64,000 nt of DNA from Sporosarcina sp. ACRSL (GCF_022346605.1 NZ_JAKRNT010000002.1:186001-250000); one strand, 5' to 3'; counted from the stretch's first letter, positions 47,296 through 56,764 are shown. Notes: generated by a model from the letters alone, not told the origin. Numbers and translations are program-made.

Positions 47296-48954
47296 ATGAA
47301 AAGGAAATTATATTTCTTGCTCGTTATGTCATTGGTCTTGGCCGTTTTTTTAAGCGGCTGCGGATTCAGCGGCTCCAAGAGCAATGATGGGGAAAAAGCA
47401 GGAGAAAAGGATGGCGGAAAGGACGGCGGAAAAGAAAAGGTCGTCAACTTAAGCCTCGCGAATGATATTCCAGACTTGAACCAAGTGTTGACGACGGACG
47501 GTATTTCATTCTCCGTATTGAACAACGTAATGGAAGGGCTTTACCGTTTGGATGAAAATAACGAGCCACAGCCTGCCATGGCGGGAAGCGTTAAAATATC
47601 AAACGACAAATTGACGTATACATTCCATCTACGCAGCGGCATTAATTGGAGCAATGGTGAACCTGTCACATCAAGAGACTTCAAGTATTCTTGGTTACGT
47701 GCTATGCATCCTGATACAGCAGGCGCCTATTCAAATATACTATCTGACTATATTGTAGGCGGGCAGGAATTTGCAGATGGCGAGGCTGACGAAAGTGCTG
47801 TCGCAATCGAAACACCTGACGACAAAACACTTATTGTTACACTTAAGACGCCGACACCGTTTTTCCTAGGTTTAACGGCATTTGTAACGTATTTCCCTCT
47901 AAATGAGAAATTCATTAACGAAGTCGGCGAAGATAAATTCGCATTGACGGCTGACGCGATTTTGTATAACGGACCATATGTATTGACTGAATACAACCAA
48001 GCCCAAGGCGTCACATTAGTGAAAAACAAAGAGTATTGGGATTATGACAATGTAGATGTCGACAAAGTGACGATGAGAGTCATCAAAGAACAAAGCACTG
48101 CGTTGAACCTTTACGAAGCCGGAGAATTGGATCGTGTCTACTTAGCTTCTACTGATGTAGACGCTTATAGGGACAGCGAAGAATTTGGTACAGAAACGGA
48201 ATTCATTTCATGGTATTTGCAGTTCAACTTCCTTGAAAAGCCATTTGACAATGTGAACATCCGAAAAGCATTCCAACTCGCCTATGATGCGGAAACTTTG
48301 ACAAAAACAGTGTTGAACAACGGGTCTGCACCTGCGTATGGATTAGTCGCTGCAGGCGTGCATGGTGATGGAAATAAAACATTCCGCGAATTGAGCGGAG
48401 ACCATGTCAAAATGGACGTCGCGAAAGCAAAAGAATACTTGGAAAAAGGACTCGCAGAAGTCGGTGAATTGCCACCACTTAAAATTTTGACTGCTGACGA
48501 TACGATTGCAAAAGACACAGCGATCTTCCTGCAAAGTGAATTTAAAAAGAATCTAGGCATCGACGTACAAATCGACACAAAACCGTACAGCGGCCGCTTG
48601 GATGCGATGAGAGCAAGCGAATTCCAAATGGGAATCTCCCGTTGGGGTGCGGACTATAACGATGCGATGGATATTTTAAGCCTTTGGATCGGAGAACCGC
48701 TTCGCGGCCTGCGCGGAAACTATTATAACGAAGAGTATAAGAAGTTGATTGAGAGCGCGCTCGTAGAGGCGGACGAAGCCAAACGCCTTCAAATGTTAAT
48801 AGATGCCGAGAAATTGATGCTTGTTGACGACGGCACACTCGGTCCACTCTATTTCGAAGGAAAGGCCTACTTGCAAAAACCGCATGTGAAAGGTGTCATC
48901 ATTCACCCGTACGGCGCTTCCATCGAATTGAAGACAATAAAAGTAGTTGAATAA
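47296..48954 (+). CDS. Oligopeptide-binding lipoprotein (OppA type)
   Basis: A 552-residue SBP family 5 protein. The lipobox is LSGC with Cys22, followed by a Gly/Lys/Asp-rich spacer to about residue 48. FHLRSGINWSNGEPVTSRDF and AYDAETLTKTVLNNGSAPAY are family-typical. It captures peptides for the Opp permease encoded divergently. It follows the dipeptidase by 52 bp with AGGAGGGG before the ATG. Confidence 0.94.
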   Translation: MKRKLYFLLVMSLVLAVFLSGCGFSGSKSNDGEKAGEKDGGKDGGKEKVVNLSLANDIPDLNQVLTTDGISFSVLNNVMEGLYRLDENNEPQPAMAGSVKISNDKLTYTFHLRSGINWSNGEPVTSRDFKYSWLRAMHPDTAGAYSNILSDYIVGGQEFADGEADESAVAIETPDDKTLIVTLKTPTPFFLGLTAFVTYFPLNEKFINEVGEDKFALTADAILYNGPYVLTEYNQAQGVTLVKNKEYWDYDNVDVDKVTMRVIKEQSTALNLYEAGELDRVYLASTDVDAYRDSEEFGTETEFISWYLQFNFLEKPFDNVNIRKAFQLAYDAETLTKTVLNNGSAPAYGLVAAGVHGDGNKTFRELSGDHVKMDVAKAKEYLEKGLAEVGELPPLKILTADDTIAKDTAIFLQSEFKKNLGIDVQIDTKPYSGRLDAMRASEFQMGISRWGADYNDAMDILSLWIGEPLRGLRGNYYNEEYKKLIESALVEADEAKRLQMLIDAEKLMLVDDGTLGPLYFEGKAYLQKPHVKGVIIHPYGASIELKTIKVVE

Positions 48955-48973
48955 GTACAGTTCGAAAAGGTAT

Positions 48974-49002
48974 TGCCCGCTTAGTTTACTAGGCGGGTTT
49001 TT
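48974..49002 (+). terminator. Terminator after the OppA-type gene
   Basis: CCCGC and GCGGG pair around a 12-nt loop and are followed by TTTTTC, 20 bp after the stop. Confidence 0.8.
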
Positions 49003-49060
49003 CTATTTCATTCCCGTTATAATTATAGAATAGAGAAACCTTACTTTAGGAGGACGGTAA

Positions 49061-49762
49061 ATGAAAATCCTCGTAATTGAAGACAATGAAAGCGTCTCTT
49101 CCATGATTGAACTATTTTTTGAAAAGGAAGGGATTCACGGTGAATTTGTGAAAGATGGGCTGACAGGCTATGAACGGGCCGTTTCGGAAAGTTGGGATTG
49201 CCTCATCATCGATTGGATGTTGCCTCGGATGGATGGAGTAACCATTTGTCGGAAACTGCGACAAGCCGGAATTGCGGTGCCGATCATTATGCTAACCGCA
49301 AAGGACAGTGAGTCAGACCAAGTGCTCGGACTCGAGATGGGGGCGGATGATTATGTGACGAAGCCGTTCAGTCCGCTTGCGCTCATGGCACGCATTAAAG
49401 CCGTCACGCGCAGGTACTCTGTCGTGAAAGATGTAGATCCGGATGACACCACTTTGAAAACAGACCATTTTATCATCAATACAAAGACTCGCGAAGTGTT
49501 GCTGGACGGAAAGCCTGTGCCGAATTTGACGCCAAAAGAATTCGACCTGCTCCATTTTTTCATCCAGCATCCAAAGCAAGTGTTTTCGCGAGAACAGCTG
49601 CTCGATCGTGTGTGGGGCTATGACTTTTATGGCGACGACCGGACAGTAGACGTGCACATTAAGCGGTTAAGGTCGAAAGTGTCGAACGCAAATAGAATGT
49701 TTTTCCATACTGTATGGGGCGTAGGCTACCGATTTGATGAAACGGCAGGGACACCGGAATGA
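49061..49762 (+). CDS. OmpR-family response regulator
   Basis: A 233-residue regulator. The receiver has acidic IEDNES, the phospho-acceptor Asp in LIIDWMLPRMDG and Lys in VTKPFSPL; the winged-helix effector ends FFHTVWGVGYRF. TAGGAGGAC precedes the ATG. It overlaps the kinase gene by 4 bp. I cannot tie it to a named Bacillus system. Confidence 0.93.
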   Translation: MKILVIEDNESVSSMIELFFEKEGIHGEFVKDGLTGYERAVSESWDCLIIDWMLPRMDGVTICRKLRQAGIAVPIIMLTAKDSESDQVLGLEMGADDYVTKPFSPLALMARIKAVTRRYSVVKDVDPDDTTLKTDHFIINTKTREVLLDGKPVPNLTPKEFDLLHFFIQHPKQVFSREQLLDRVWGYDFYGDDRTVDVHIKRLRSKVSNANRMFFHTVWGVGYRFDETAGTPE

Positions 49763-51180
49763 AAGTGAAGTATTTCTATCAACAGCTTGCAAGCCATTTC
49801 AGCGTCATCATCATCGCGTTTTTAATTCTAAGCCTATTATTTTCCCATTTCGTCGAGCAATTCGTCTATGACAATAAAACCGAAGAGCTCGCTTCCTACG
49901 GACAATCGATTCTGAAGGACATTGAGCAAGATCAACGGAATTCCCGGTTCATTTTAAGGTCATACGGCGACGTCCTCGAAGGAAGGGACATTCAATATAG
50001 TTTATTCAATGAAAAATCAGCGATCATCTATTCGACCGGGCTGAAAACGCCGTTGATTGAACTGAATGAGGAAGAATGGCGGGCATTGCAAAGCGGGAAA
50101 GCGATCACCGTGAAACAGGAATTCAAGCGATTTGAGCAGGCAGTCACCTTCGTCCTCCTCCCCTATTTCCACCGGAACGAATTCGTTGGCGGTATTTTAT
50201 TAACCTCGCCACTTAAAGGTTCGCGGGAAATCATTTCGCAAATGAATGGTTATTTGATCTACACGACGATCATAGCGCTAGTAATTGCCTTGTTAATAAG
50301 CGGACTTCTCTCGACTGTAAACGGCAGACGTATTAAACGACTGCAATCGGCAACCGCAAACGTAGCGCATGGCGATTATTCAATTCGGATTCCTACGTCC
50401 ACCATTGATGAAATCGGGGAACTTGGACGGGATTTCAACAAGATGGTAGAAAAGCTTGAAGCATCGGCTGCGGAAATTGAAAGCCTCGAGAACCGCCGTA
50501 GGCAATTTATGGCGGACGTTTCGCATGAACTTCGAACGCCACTCACAACAATACGCGGCATCATCGAAGGATTGCGCAACGATATGATTTCGGAATCTGA
50601 AAAGGAACGCGGCCTTCAGCTCGCGAGCAGTGAAACGATGCGGCTCATCCGCCTTGTGAATGAAAATCTAGACTACGAAAAGATTCGTTCCAACCAAGTG
50701 ACGCTCGTAAAACAGCACATCCAATTAAAGGAGCTTCTCGAAGTGATCCAAGACCAATTGGAGGAAACAGCGGCTGAGCGTGATGATCAAATTGTCGTAG
50801 ACGTCGCGGAAGAGGTCTCCGTCTTCGCCGATTACGATCGAATCACCCAAGTGCTCCTCAACATTACAAAAAACAGCATCCAATTCACAGAACACGGTAC
50901 GATTTCCCTACGGGGATTGATGCAAGAGAACAGCACCGTCATTGAAATTGAAGATACGGGCATCGGAATGGACCCCGAGGAAATCGAAAAGATTTGGAGC
51001 CGTTTCTACAAAGCCATCGACTCCCGGACAACGAATCCGTACGGCGAATTCGGATTAGGATTGTCGATCGTAAAACAATTGGTCACGCTGCACGGCGGAA
51101 CGATTACCGTCGAAAGCGAGAAAGGCAAAGGGACAAAATTCCGGATAGAGCTGCCTGATCAGGAGCCTTTGTTGGAATAA
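49759..51180 (+). CDS. Membrane sensor histidine kinase
   Basis: A 473-residue kinase with two spans (about residues 12-32 and 168-190) enclosing an extracellular sensor of about 135 residues, a HAMP domain, the His box VSHELRTPLTTIRGI, the N box NITKNSIQF and G boxes DTGIGMDPEEIEKIWSRFY and GLGLSIVKQ. It is translationally coupled to its regulator. The signal is unknown. Confidence 0.94.
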   Translation: MKVKYFYQQLASHFSVIIIAFLILSLLFSHFVEQFVYDNKTEELASYGQSILKDIEQDQRNSRFILRSYGDVLEGRDIQYSLFNEKSAIIYSTGLKTPLIELNEEEWRALQSGKAITVKQEFKRFEQAVTFVLLPYFHRNEFVGGILLTSPLKGSREIISQMNGYLIYTTIIALVIALLISGLLSTVNGRRIKRLQSATANVAHGDYSIRIPTSTIDEIGELGRDFNKMVEKLEASAAEIESLENRRRQFMADVSHELRTPLTTIRGIIEGLRNDMISESEKERGLQLASSETMRLIRLVNENLDYEKIRSNQVTLVKQHIQLKELLEVIQDQLEETAAERDDQIVVDVAEEVSVFADYDRITQVLLNITKNSIQFTEHGTISLRGLMQENSTVIEIEDTGIGMDPEEIEKIWSRFYKAIDSRTTNPYGEFGLGLSIVKQLVTLHGGTITVESEKGKGTKFRIELPDQEPLLE

Positions 51181-51219
51181 AAGAGCCCTGCGTTCATAAT
51201 ATGAATCTTGTGAAATGCA

Positions 51220-51262
51220 AAAGGTCTGTCATTCGGTTCGATACCGATTGGCAGACTTTTTT
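51220..51262 (+). terminator. Terminator after the two-component operon
   Basis: AAAGGTCTGTC and GGCAGACTTTTTTC form a stem with an inner CGG/CCG extension, 40 bp after the kinase stop. Confidence 0.8.
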
Positions 51263-51337
51263 CTTCAGTGTATAAATGGAATATGTAACCAATTTACGGT
51301 AAAATGCAAATAACAATTTTAATTCGGAGGAGTCCTT

Positions 51338-51874
51338 ATGAATTTTATTGCTTGGATGATTATCGCCGCTGAAATCGGATTTTGGGTCGTCATCATTGCG
51401 GGACTCGTCACACGGTACATCATCAATAAAAAAAGGCTCGGCCTATTCTTCCTTGCCTTAACTCCAGTCATCGACCTCATATTGCTAATTGTCACGGCTG
51501 CTGACTTATACAACGGCGCTACCGCCACACAAGTACATGGAATCGCCGCTATCTACCTTGGTGTTTCAGTCGCATTCGGAAAAAGTATGATCCGCTGGGC
51601 AGATGAACGATTTTTATATTACATTAAAAAGCAAGGAACGAAACCCGTCCGGAAATCCGGGCTCGCCTATGCCAAACACTCGATGAAAGGCTCGTTGCAA
51701 CATGTGCTCGCATTCATAATCGGCGGAAGCTTCCTTTTCTTGATGATTTACTTGATCGATGATCCATCGAAAACCGAAGCCCTCTCCGGTATGTTAAAAG
51801 TATGGACGATCGTTCTCGGTATTGACTTCGCCATCTCCGTTTCGTATTTTATCTGGCCACGACCACAAAAATAA
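51338..51874 (+). CDS. Integral membrane protein, YmcC-like
   Basis: A 178-residue protein with about five membrane spans. The N-terminal AEIGFWVVIIAGLVTRYI, then KKRLGLFFLALTPVIDLILL, and HGIAAIYLGVSVAFGKSMIR resemble, from memory, B. subtilis YmcC, a protein of unknown function. TTCGGAGGAGTCCTT precedes the ATG. A weak hairpin at 51884-51905 follows. Confidence 0.75.
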   Translation: MNFIAWMIIAAEIGFWVVIIAGLVTRYIINKKRLGLFFLALTPVIDLILLIVTAADLYNGATATQVHGIAAIYLGVSVAFGKSMIRWADERFLYYIKKQGTKPVRKSGLAYAKHSMKGSLQHVLAFIIGGSFLFLMIYLIDDPSKTEALSGMLKVWTIVLGIDFAISVSYFIWPRPQK

Positions 51875-51952
51875 GAAATCAAAAACAGCCGTTCCATTTT
51901 AAAGGAGCGACTTTTACGAAGGGATATTTCAACGAAATCAGGGGTGACTGGC

Positions 51953-52690
51953 ATGGTGAAAAAATGGATTGTATTTTTAATAGGAGTAATTATATTTCTG
52001 AGCTCTCTTCCATTGACTATCCTAATGGCAATGGAAAAAATACATACTTCTCAAATGCATAATCGTTACGAGCTTCATATTATTAGTCACAGGTATCCAC
52101 CTCCAGAATCAACGTTCCATTATAAAAACAACATTATAGAGGTCAAAGAAACACTACTGGACGAAGAAAATTATACGGATCCTTGGAATTACAAGATCGC
52201 TTTTGCTGATTTGTCTGTTTTTATCAACGGGGAAGAAATCGATACATTGGAACAGTACCCGATACGGATGGAAGAAGAAGGTTTGGCAAGGTACTATGGC
52301 AATATTTCTTCTATCATCATAAAAGATAAACGAAAAGACGAAGAAAAACTGTATATGATCTTAAAGAAAACGAAAGACCCGGTTGTAACGGATGGAATTA
52401 ATATCGGCATAGCCCCTGTCGAGACGTTGACATACAGTTTGTACGATCTTGATGAGGATGGCCTTCTAGGAAGAGAATCGTTCAGCTTCACCAATCGAAA
52501 TGCTTTGCAAACTCTACTGTTGAATAATAGCGGCACTTCTCCACATGCAATCGGCCACTATACGGATGCTTGGAACTGGATGCCATCCGTTTTTTATCCT
52601 TTCATCTTCCCATTCTTATCATTTCTAGTCGGGATTGTGCTATTGATCTTTTACTTCCCTTTCAGAAAATCAAAAAGCCGACCCCTATAG
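51953..52690 (+). CDS. Unknown two-span membrane protein
   Basis: A 245-residue protein with hydrophobic spans near residues 5-25 and 213-238 and a predicted extracellular domain of about 185 residues between them. I do not recognise the family. ATG 51953 has CAGGGGTGACTGGC upstream. Its coding sequence is more AT-rich than its neighbours, which may indicate recent acquisition. Confidence 0.75.
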   Translation: MVKKWIVFLIGVIIFLSSLPLTILMAMEKIHTSQMHNRYELHIISHRYPPPESTFHYKNNIIEVKETLLDEENYTDPWNYKIAFADLSVFINGEEIDTLEQYPIRMEEEGLARYYGNISSIIIKDKRKDEEKLYMILKKTKDPVVTDGINIGIAPVETLTYSLYDLDEDGLLGRESFSFTNRNALQTLLLNNSGTSPHAIGHYTDAWNWMPSVFYPFIFPFLSFLVGIVLLIFYFPFRKSKSRPL

Positions 52691-52699
52691 GATCGGCTT
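52674..52699. terminator. Bidirectional terminator
   Basis: AAGCCGA and TCGGCTT flank a 12-nt loop between convergent genes; the hairpin overlaps the end of the upstream coding sequence. Confidence 0.75.
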
Positions 52700-52707
52700 C
52701 TCTCTAC

Positions 52708-53313
52708 TTAAAAATTATTTCGATACCATTCTGTAGCCGCATCCACTTCCGTCCGCGTCAACGAATGTCCGTTCATTTCCCAATGAACCTCAGTCGATGC
52801 ACCTGCGCCTGCGAGCAATTCCTGCAATTCCTCGGTCTCCTGCGCCGGACAGATCGGATCATTTTTCCCTGCAGCAATGAACACGGGAACATCCGTCAAT
52901 TCAGGAAGCTCAATTCCGCGCCTCGGCACCATCGGATGGTGCAAAATAGCGCCTTTTAACGACTCAGCGTAATGGAATAACAAGCTCGCTGCAATATTCG
53001 CTCCGTTCGAATAACCGATCGCGACGATATTCGATCTGTCAAACCCATGCTCTTGCGCCGCCTCGTCTAAAAATGCATGCAATTCATTCGTACGGAAAAC
53101 GAGGTCCTCCTCGTCGAAGACGCCTTCCGCGAGCCGTCTGAAAAATCGGGGCATCCCGTTTTCCAGTACATTTCCGCGAACACTTAGGACAGATGCTTCC
53201 GGGTCAATCAATCCAGCTAGCGGCAATAAATCCTGTTCCGTTCCACCTGTTCCGTGCAATAAAAGGAGCGTCGGCTTCGAGCTGTCCGTCCCTTGCTTAA
53301 AAATATGCCTCAT
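52708..53313 (-). CDS. Phospholipase/carboxylesterase-family alpha/beta hydrolase (MhqD-like)
   Basis: A 201-residue hydrolase. The oxyanion motif is LLLHGTGGTEQDLL, the nucleophile is in GYSNGANIAA, the acid in AAGKNDPICP and the histidine in MNGHSLTRTE. It resembles B. subtilis MhqD, linked to quinone stress, but no MhqR or dioxygenase neighbour is seen here. ATG 53313 with GAAGGGGAG upstream is chosen. Confidence 0.87.
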   Translation of the reverse strand: MRHIFKQGTDSSKPTLLLLHGTGGTEQDLLPLAGLIDPEASVLSVRGNVLENGMPRFFRRLAEGVFDEEDLVFRTNELHAFLDEAAQEHGFDRSNIVAIGYSNGANIAASLLFHYAESLKGAILHHPMVPRRGIELPELTDVPVFIAAGKNDPICPAQETEELQELLAGAGASTEVHWEMNGHSLTRTEVDAATEWYRNNF

Positions 53314-53433
53314 CTTATTTCTCCCCTTCGTATATGGATTCAATTAACTGTCTTGTTCAATATTTTCAAATTCATATATCTCGAATTCAAGACAATGATA
53401 ACAGAACACCATTATGTTGTCAAAAGTGATGTT

Positions 53434-54630
53434 TCATTCAAAGTTCGAGCATCGCCAATAATGATACGCAATCGCCTCTGACATGAACGCGAGCCCCCGG
53501 CTTTCAACTTGTATAATCGGCTGCCACTTCTCTCCTCTTCCCTTCATCATATAAATTTCGTGATGGGGCGAAGGGTCAAAGTAGCCTGACATGTCAAATG
53601 TGCCATGCCTTCTGAAAACGGCATTTACTTCATAATCAATTTTCGGAGCCGTCACTAACGGATTACCGACAGAATGCTCTAGCAGAAAACCGCTTTCCTC
53701 TTTTTGGTGATCCGTCCTTTTCATTGTAATTCCATCGGCAGACGCCCTTGCTTTATCTTTGAACCGCTTCAGATGGTCATATGCAACGGTCGGTCCGACT
53801 TCTTTCGTAAAAGTCATCGGCTGTCCCTTCTCATCATAGGCAAGTTCGATGTCAACACGTGTCCTGAAACCGTCACCGTTCGGGTCGAATCCTCTTCCGT
53901 CTCCTTTGAAAAAATGATATGGCGACAATAGGTTCGGATTCCTGACCCATTCTTCCGCTAGAAAAGTTGTGTAGCGGAACTTCCACAGATCGACTTTGGC
54001 AATCTCCTGTTCTCGGTCATTGATCGGCTTTAGCATTTCGCTCAGTTTGCCAATGGATTTGATCGTCGTAAACGATTCTACAGCCGACTCTGAAGTGGAT
54101 GTGGCTGGATTCAACATGCCGAACAGATTGGATATGGCCGATCTCACTGATGTTAATGGCTCTTCGGATTTTTCAAGAGGACGTCTTGAACGAATTGTAT
54201 AGACATAGGATTGCTCCAAATCAATGTCCCGGTCGATGAATCGGTTCTCATCGACCTTCGCCATGAATTCCCCGTTCCTGTAGATTTCATATTCTTCGAC
54301 GTCCTTGATCCTTTCCCACGACAGCGCGATTTGCGTCTTCGCGACAATTGTCGTCATGACAAGCAATTGCAATGGATTTTCGACATTTTTTTCTTCTGCG
54401 AAGGCCGATGTCTGCATCGCAATGACATCGACGACTTGATTGTTCTCCACGCGCTCAATCATATAATGATATAGCTTGCCATGTTTGAAATCTCCGTCTT
54501 GGAATTCCGGAACGGATCCTTCATACAAATGCTCGCCATCTTTATACACATTGTAAAAACCTCCGACATCATTCCACGTAAATGAAATTAGGTCATGCTC
54601 ATGCTTTACTGATTTGATTTCAAAAAGCAC
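53434..54630 (-). CDS. Fn3-like plus DUF3238-like protein
   Basis: A 398-residue protein without signal peptide. Two Fn3-like segments lie in the first 150 residues (FTWNDVGGFYNVYKDGEHLY, then SWERIKDVEEYEIYRNGEFM). The C-terminal half (FFKGDGRGFDPNGDGFRTRV, MSGYFDPSPHHEIYMMKGRG) resembles DUF3238 proteins of bacilli, from memory. Function unknown. The start is GTG 54630 after AAGGAGGTGGTCCGC. Confidence 0.75.
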   Translation of the reverse strand: MLFEIKSVKHEHDLISFTWNDVGGFYNVYKDGEHLYEGSVPEFQDGDFKHGKLYHYMIERVENNQVVDVIAMQTSAFAEEKNVENPLQLLVMTTIVAKTQIALSWERIKDVEEYEIYRNGEFMAKVDENRFIDRDIDLEQSYVYTIRSRRPLEKSEEPLTSVRSAISNLFGMLNPATSTSESAVESFTTIKSIGKLSEMLKPINDREQEIAKVDLWKFRYTTFLAEEWVRNPNLLSPYHFFKGDGRGFDPNGDGFRTRVDIELAYDEKGQPMTFTKEVGPTVAYDHLKRFKDKARASADGITMKRTDHQKEESGFLLEHSVGNPLVTAPKIDYEVNAVFRRHGTFDMSGYFDPSPHHEIYMMKGRGEKWQPIIQVESRGLAFMSEAIAYHYWRCSNFE

Positions 54631-54776
54631 GCGGACCACCTCCTTCTTTCATTTTGCTGCATCGACTCACAGCCTAAACATGACAACCTTTATTATTGTC
54701 ATTGCCCTCGTTGTAGAGTTGTGAAACTACGGAGGAGATCATTTGCGACGGGGTGGTAAGTCGAAGGTCCCAAAAT

Positions 54777-54890
54777 GAGCATAACTAGGTTAAAGTCGCG
54801 CATATTTGCACTGAACTCGCGCATAACTGGGGCAAACTCGCTCATAACTCGGCTAAACTCGCGCATAACCGGGCCATAATCGCGCATAAC
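54777..54890 (-). repeat. Six repeats at an exact 21-bp period
   Basis: GCGCAT or a one-base variant begins at 54777, 54798, 54819, 54840, 54861 and 54882. The forward unit is close to GCGCATAACTNGG followed by AAACTC-like sequence; on the minus strand it reads TTATGCGCGAGTTT, close to the array at 25181. It sits in the gap between the DUF3238-like gene and the ABC-F gene. Confidence 0.92.
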
Positions 54891-54947
54891 GAATTCATAG
54901 AGTTTATCGGTAGGTCAGAAAGTCCCGATTTGGTGATAAATTCATTT

Positions 54948-55010
54948 ATTCAATAGATAACTCCTAACATTCAATAGATAACTCCTAACATTCAATAGAT
55001 AACTCCTCTT
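54948..55010. repeat. Three perfect 21-bp tandem repeats
   Basis: Copies start at 54948, 54969 and 54990. The unit begins ATTCAATAGATAACTCC and ends TAAC; the third copy diverges in its last bases. It lies 58 bp beyond the six-copy 21-bp array and before the ABC-F terminator. The unit sequence is unrelated to that array. Confidence 0.93.
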
Positions 55011-55027
55011 GCCATCCCGCATTCATA

Positions 55028-55062
55028 ATAAAGCCCGCTCCGGCACGTGTCCGAAGCGGGTT
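55028..55062 (-). terminator. Terminator of the ABC-F gene
   Basis: On the minus strand CCCGCTTCGG and CCGGAGCGGG pair around ACACGTG, followed by CTTTATT. Confidence 0.88.
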
Positions 55063-55065
55063 GCA

Positions 55066-56736
55066 CTATTTTAATTCCCTCAATTTCCTGCTTAACTCAT
55101 GGAAGGTCTTATCCAACTTGGCGTATTCTGCGGTCCCGGGTTTCAACATGCTTAATTTCCCTAATACCGCCTGCAATTCAGTTTCTACACGCAATCGTTC
55201 TTCAACGGACGAATCCTTCGGTGGGGCAACTTGCTGTTCCTCCCATTCTCGCAAGGTCAACGGCAATTTTCGGATGCCTCCTTTTTCAAATACGAGCAGG
55301 CTTTCCGCCATCCGTTCAGTGAAATACTTGTCATGCGAGGCGAAGAGAAGCGTTCCTGGAAATGTCGACAGCGTCTTTTCGAGTTGTTCCCTTGACGGCA
55401 AATCCAAGTGGTTCGTCGGCTCATCCAATAGCAGCACGTCGGTCCCTTCAAGGATGAACTGCATTAGCTTCACTTTCACCCTTTCACCTTGACTCAATTG
55501 ACCTAATGGCAATTGCCAATGCTTCTTGCCAAAGCCGAGATTTGTCAACTGCGTGCGGATGAGACCTTGCTCCTCAAAGGTTTCAGCATGGAAATAATCG
55601 GCCAATGTCACATCATCCGGCAAGTCGAGAACCGCTTGGCTCATATAGCCAATCGACATGCCCTTCGTCAGCCATAGATTTCCTTCAAAGTCTTCCTGCC
55701 CGAGCATCATGCGGAACAGCGTCGACTTCCCGCTGCCATTTGCACCGATAAGCGCAATCCGCTCGCCCGCTTGCACAGTAAAAGAAACATCTTTAAACAG
55801 TTCATTCCCACGGAACGCTTTTCGGACGTCCTTCAACTCCATGACACGATGCCCTTTTTTCCGACTTCCTTTCACATCGAATTCGACAGCCATCTCCTCT
55901 TTAGGTTTTTCAATTCTTTCCTTCTCAAGCTCTGCCTCCAACCGCATGCGTTTTGAACGGATCTGGACATCCTTCTTCTTCGCCTTCATTCGCCAATATT
56001 CTTTCGCGCCTAGCACGCCCCCGCCTTTTTTCGCCGATTCCCGATGCGCTTTCTCGGACCAATTTGCAAGCTGTGCCATCTGCTCTTCCACTCTTGCAAT
56101 TTTTCGTTGCTGTTGAATGAATTGCTGTTCTTGTATAGCACGGGCCATATCTTTTTTCTTGCGATATGCCGTATAATTCCCCGTATATACTGTCAACTTC
56201 CCATATTCAATTTCAAAGACAAAATCCGCCGTCTGATCAATGAAATGCCGATCATGCGACACAATCAAGTACGTCGCTTTTCTTTCATTCATGATTCGCA
56301 CCAATTCATCCAAACTCTTTCCATCCAAATGATTCGTCGGTTCATCCAATAAAACGATATCACTCTTCGCAGAAAGTGCTGCCGATAGACGCAACTTCAT
56401 CCGTTCGCCGCCACTGGCAAATGAATATTCCGCTTGCTCCGGGACATTCCATTTCGAACGGTATATCGATGTTTCGGATTGTTCCCAGTCAATACTACCT
56501 TCATTTGGTTGCTCTTGTTTGAAAAATGTAATGCTAGGCTTTTTGCCAATCCAATCAATTGAGCCCGACGTCGGTTTCATTTCCCCCGCAAGCAATGATA
56601 GCAATGTTGACTTCCCTGCCCCATTTGGACCGACAATTGCAATACAAGCCCCTTCCGGCACCTCCGCCGAAATGTTCTCCAAAATAATCGCATCTCCAAT
56701 GGAGTACGATACGTTATGAATATTTCCTAACAACAT
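55066..56736 (-). CDS. VmlR-like ABC-F ribosome protection ATPase
   Basis: A 556-residue ABC-F protein: no membrane domain, two ATPase domains (VGPNGAGKSTLL near residue 35; IGANGSGKSTLF near 335), each with LLDEPTNHLD. The charged interdomain linker with ANWSEKAHRESAKKGG and KKKDVQIRSKRMRLE closely follows remembered B. subtilis VmlR, which removes lincosamides and streptogramin A from ribosomes. GGGGAGG precedes the ATG. A terminator-type attenuator with an upstream ORF controls it. Confidence 0.88.
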   Translation of the reverse strand: MLLGNIHNVSYSIGDAIILENISAEVPEGACIAIVGPNGAGKSTLLSLLAGEMKPTSGSIDWIGKKPSITFFKQEQPNEGSIDWEQSETSIYRSKWNVPEQAEYSFASGGERMKLRLSAALSAKSDIVLLDEPTNHLDGKSLDELVRIMNERKATYLIVSHDRHFIDQTADFVFEIEYGKLTVYTGNYTAYRKKKDMARAIQEQQFIQQQRKIARVEEQMAQLANWSEKAHRESAKKGGGVLGAKEYWRMKAKKKDVQIRSKRMRLEAELEKERIEKPKEEMAVEFDVKGSRKKGHRVMELKDVRKAFRGNELFKDVSFTVQAGERIALIGANGSGKSTLFRMMLGQEDFEGNLWLTKGMSIGYMSQAVLDLPDDVTLADYFHAETFEEQGLIRTQLTNLGFGKKHWQLPLGQLSQGERVKVKLMQFILEGTDVLLLDEPTNHLDLPSREQLEKTLSTFPGTLLFASHDKYFTERMAESLLVFEKGGIRKLPLTLREWEEQQVAPPKDSSVEERLRVETELQAVLGKLSMLKPGTAEYAKLDKTFHELSRKLRELK

Positions 56737-56764
56737 AAAGATTCCTCCCCTTACTGGAGGGTAT

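Noticed and set aside
54699..54887. Open frame on the minus strand encoding heptad-like MREFSxV repeats
   Set aside because: It is the 21-bp array read in one frame. There is no ribosome site, and the sister array at 25181 has a 20-bp period that cannot code, so a DNA- or RNA-level explanation is better.
54948..55010. Possible CRISPR array
   Set aside because: The repeats are directly adjacent without unique spacers, too short, and no cas genes are nearby.
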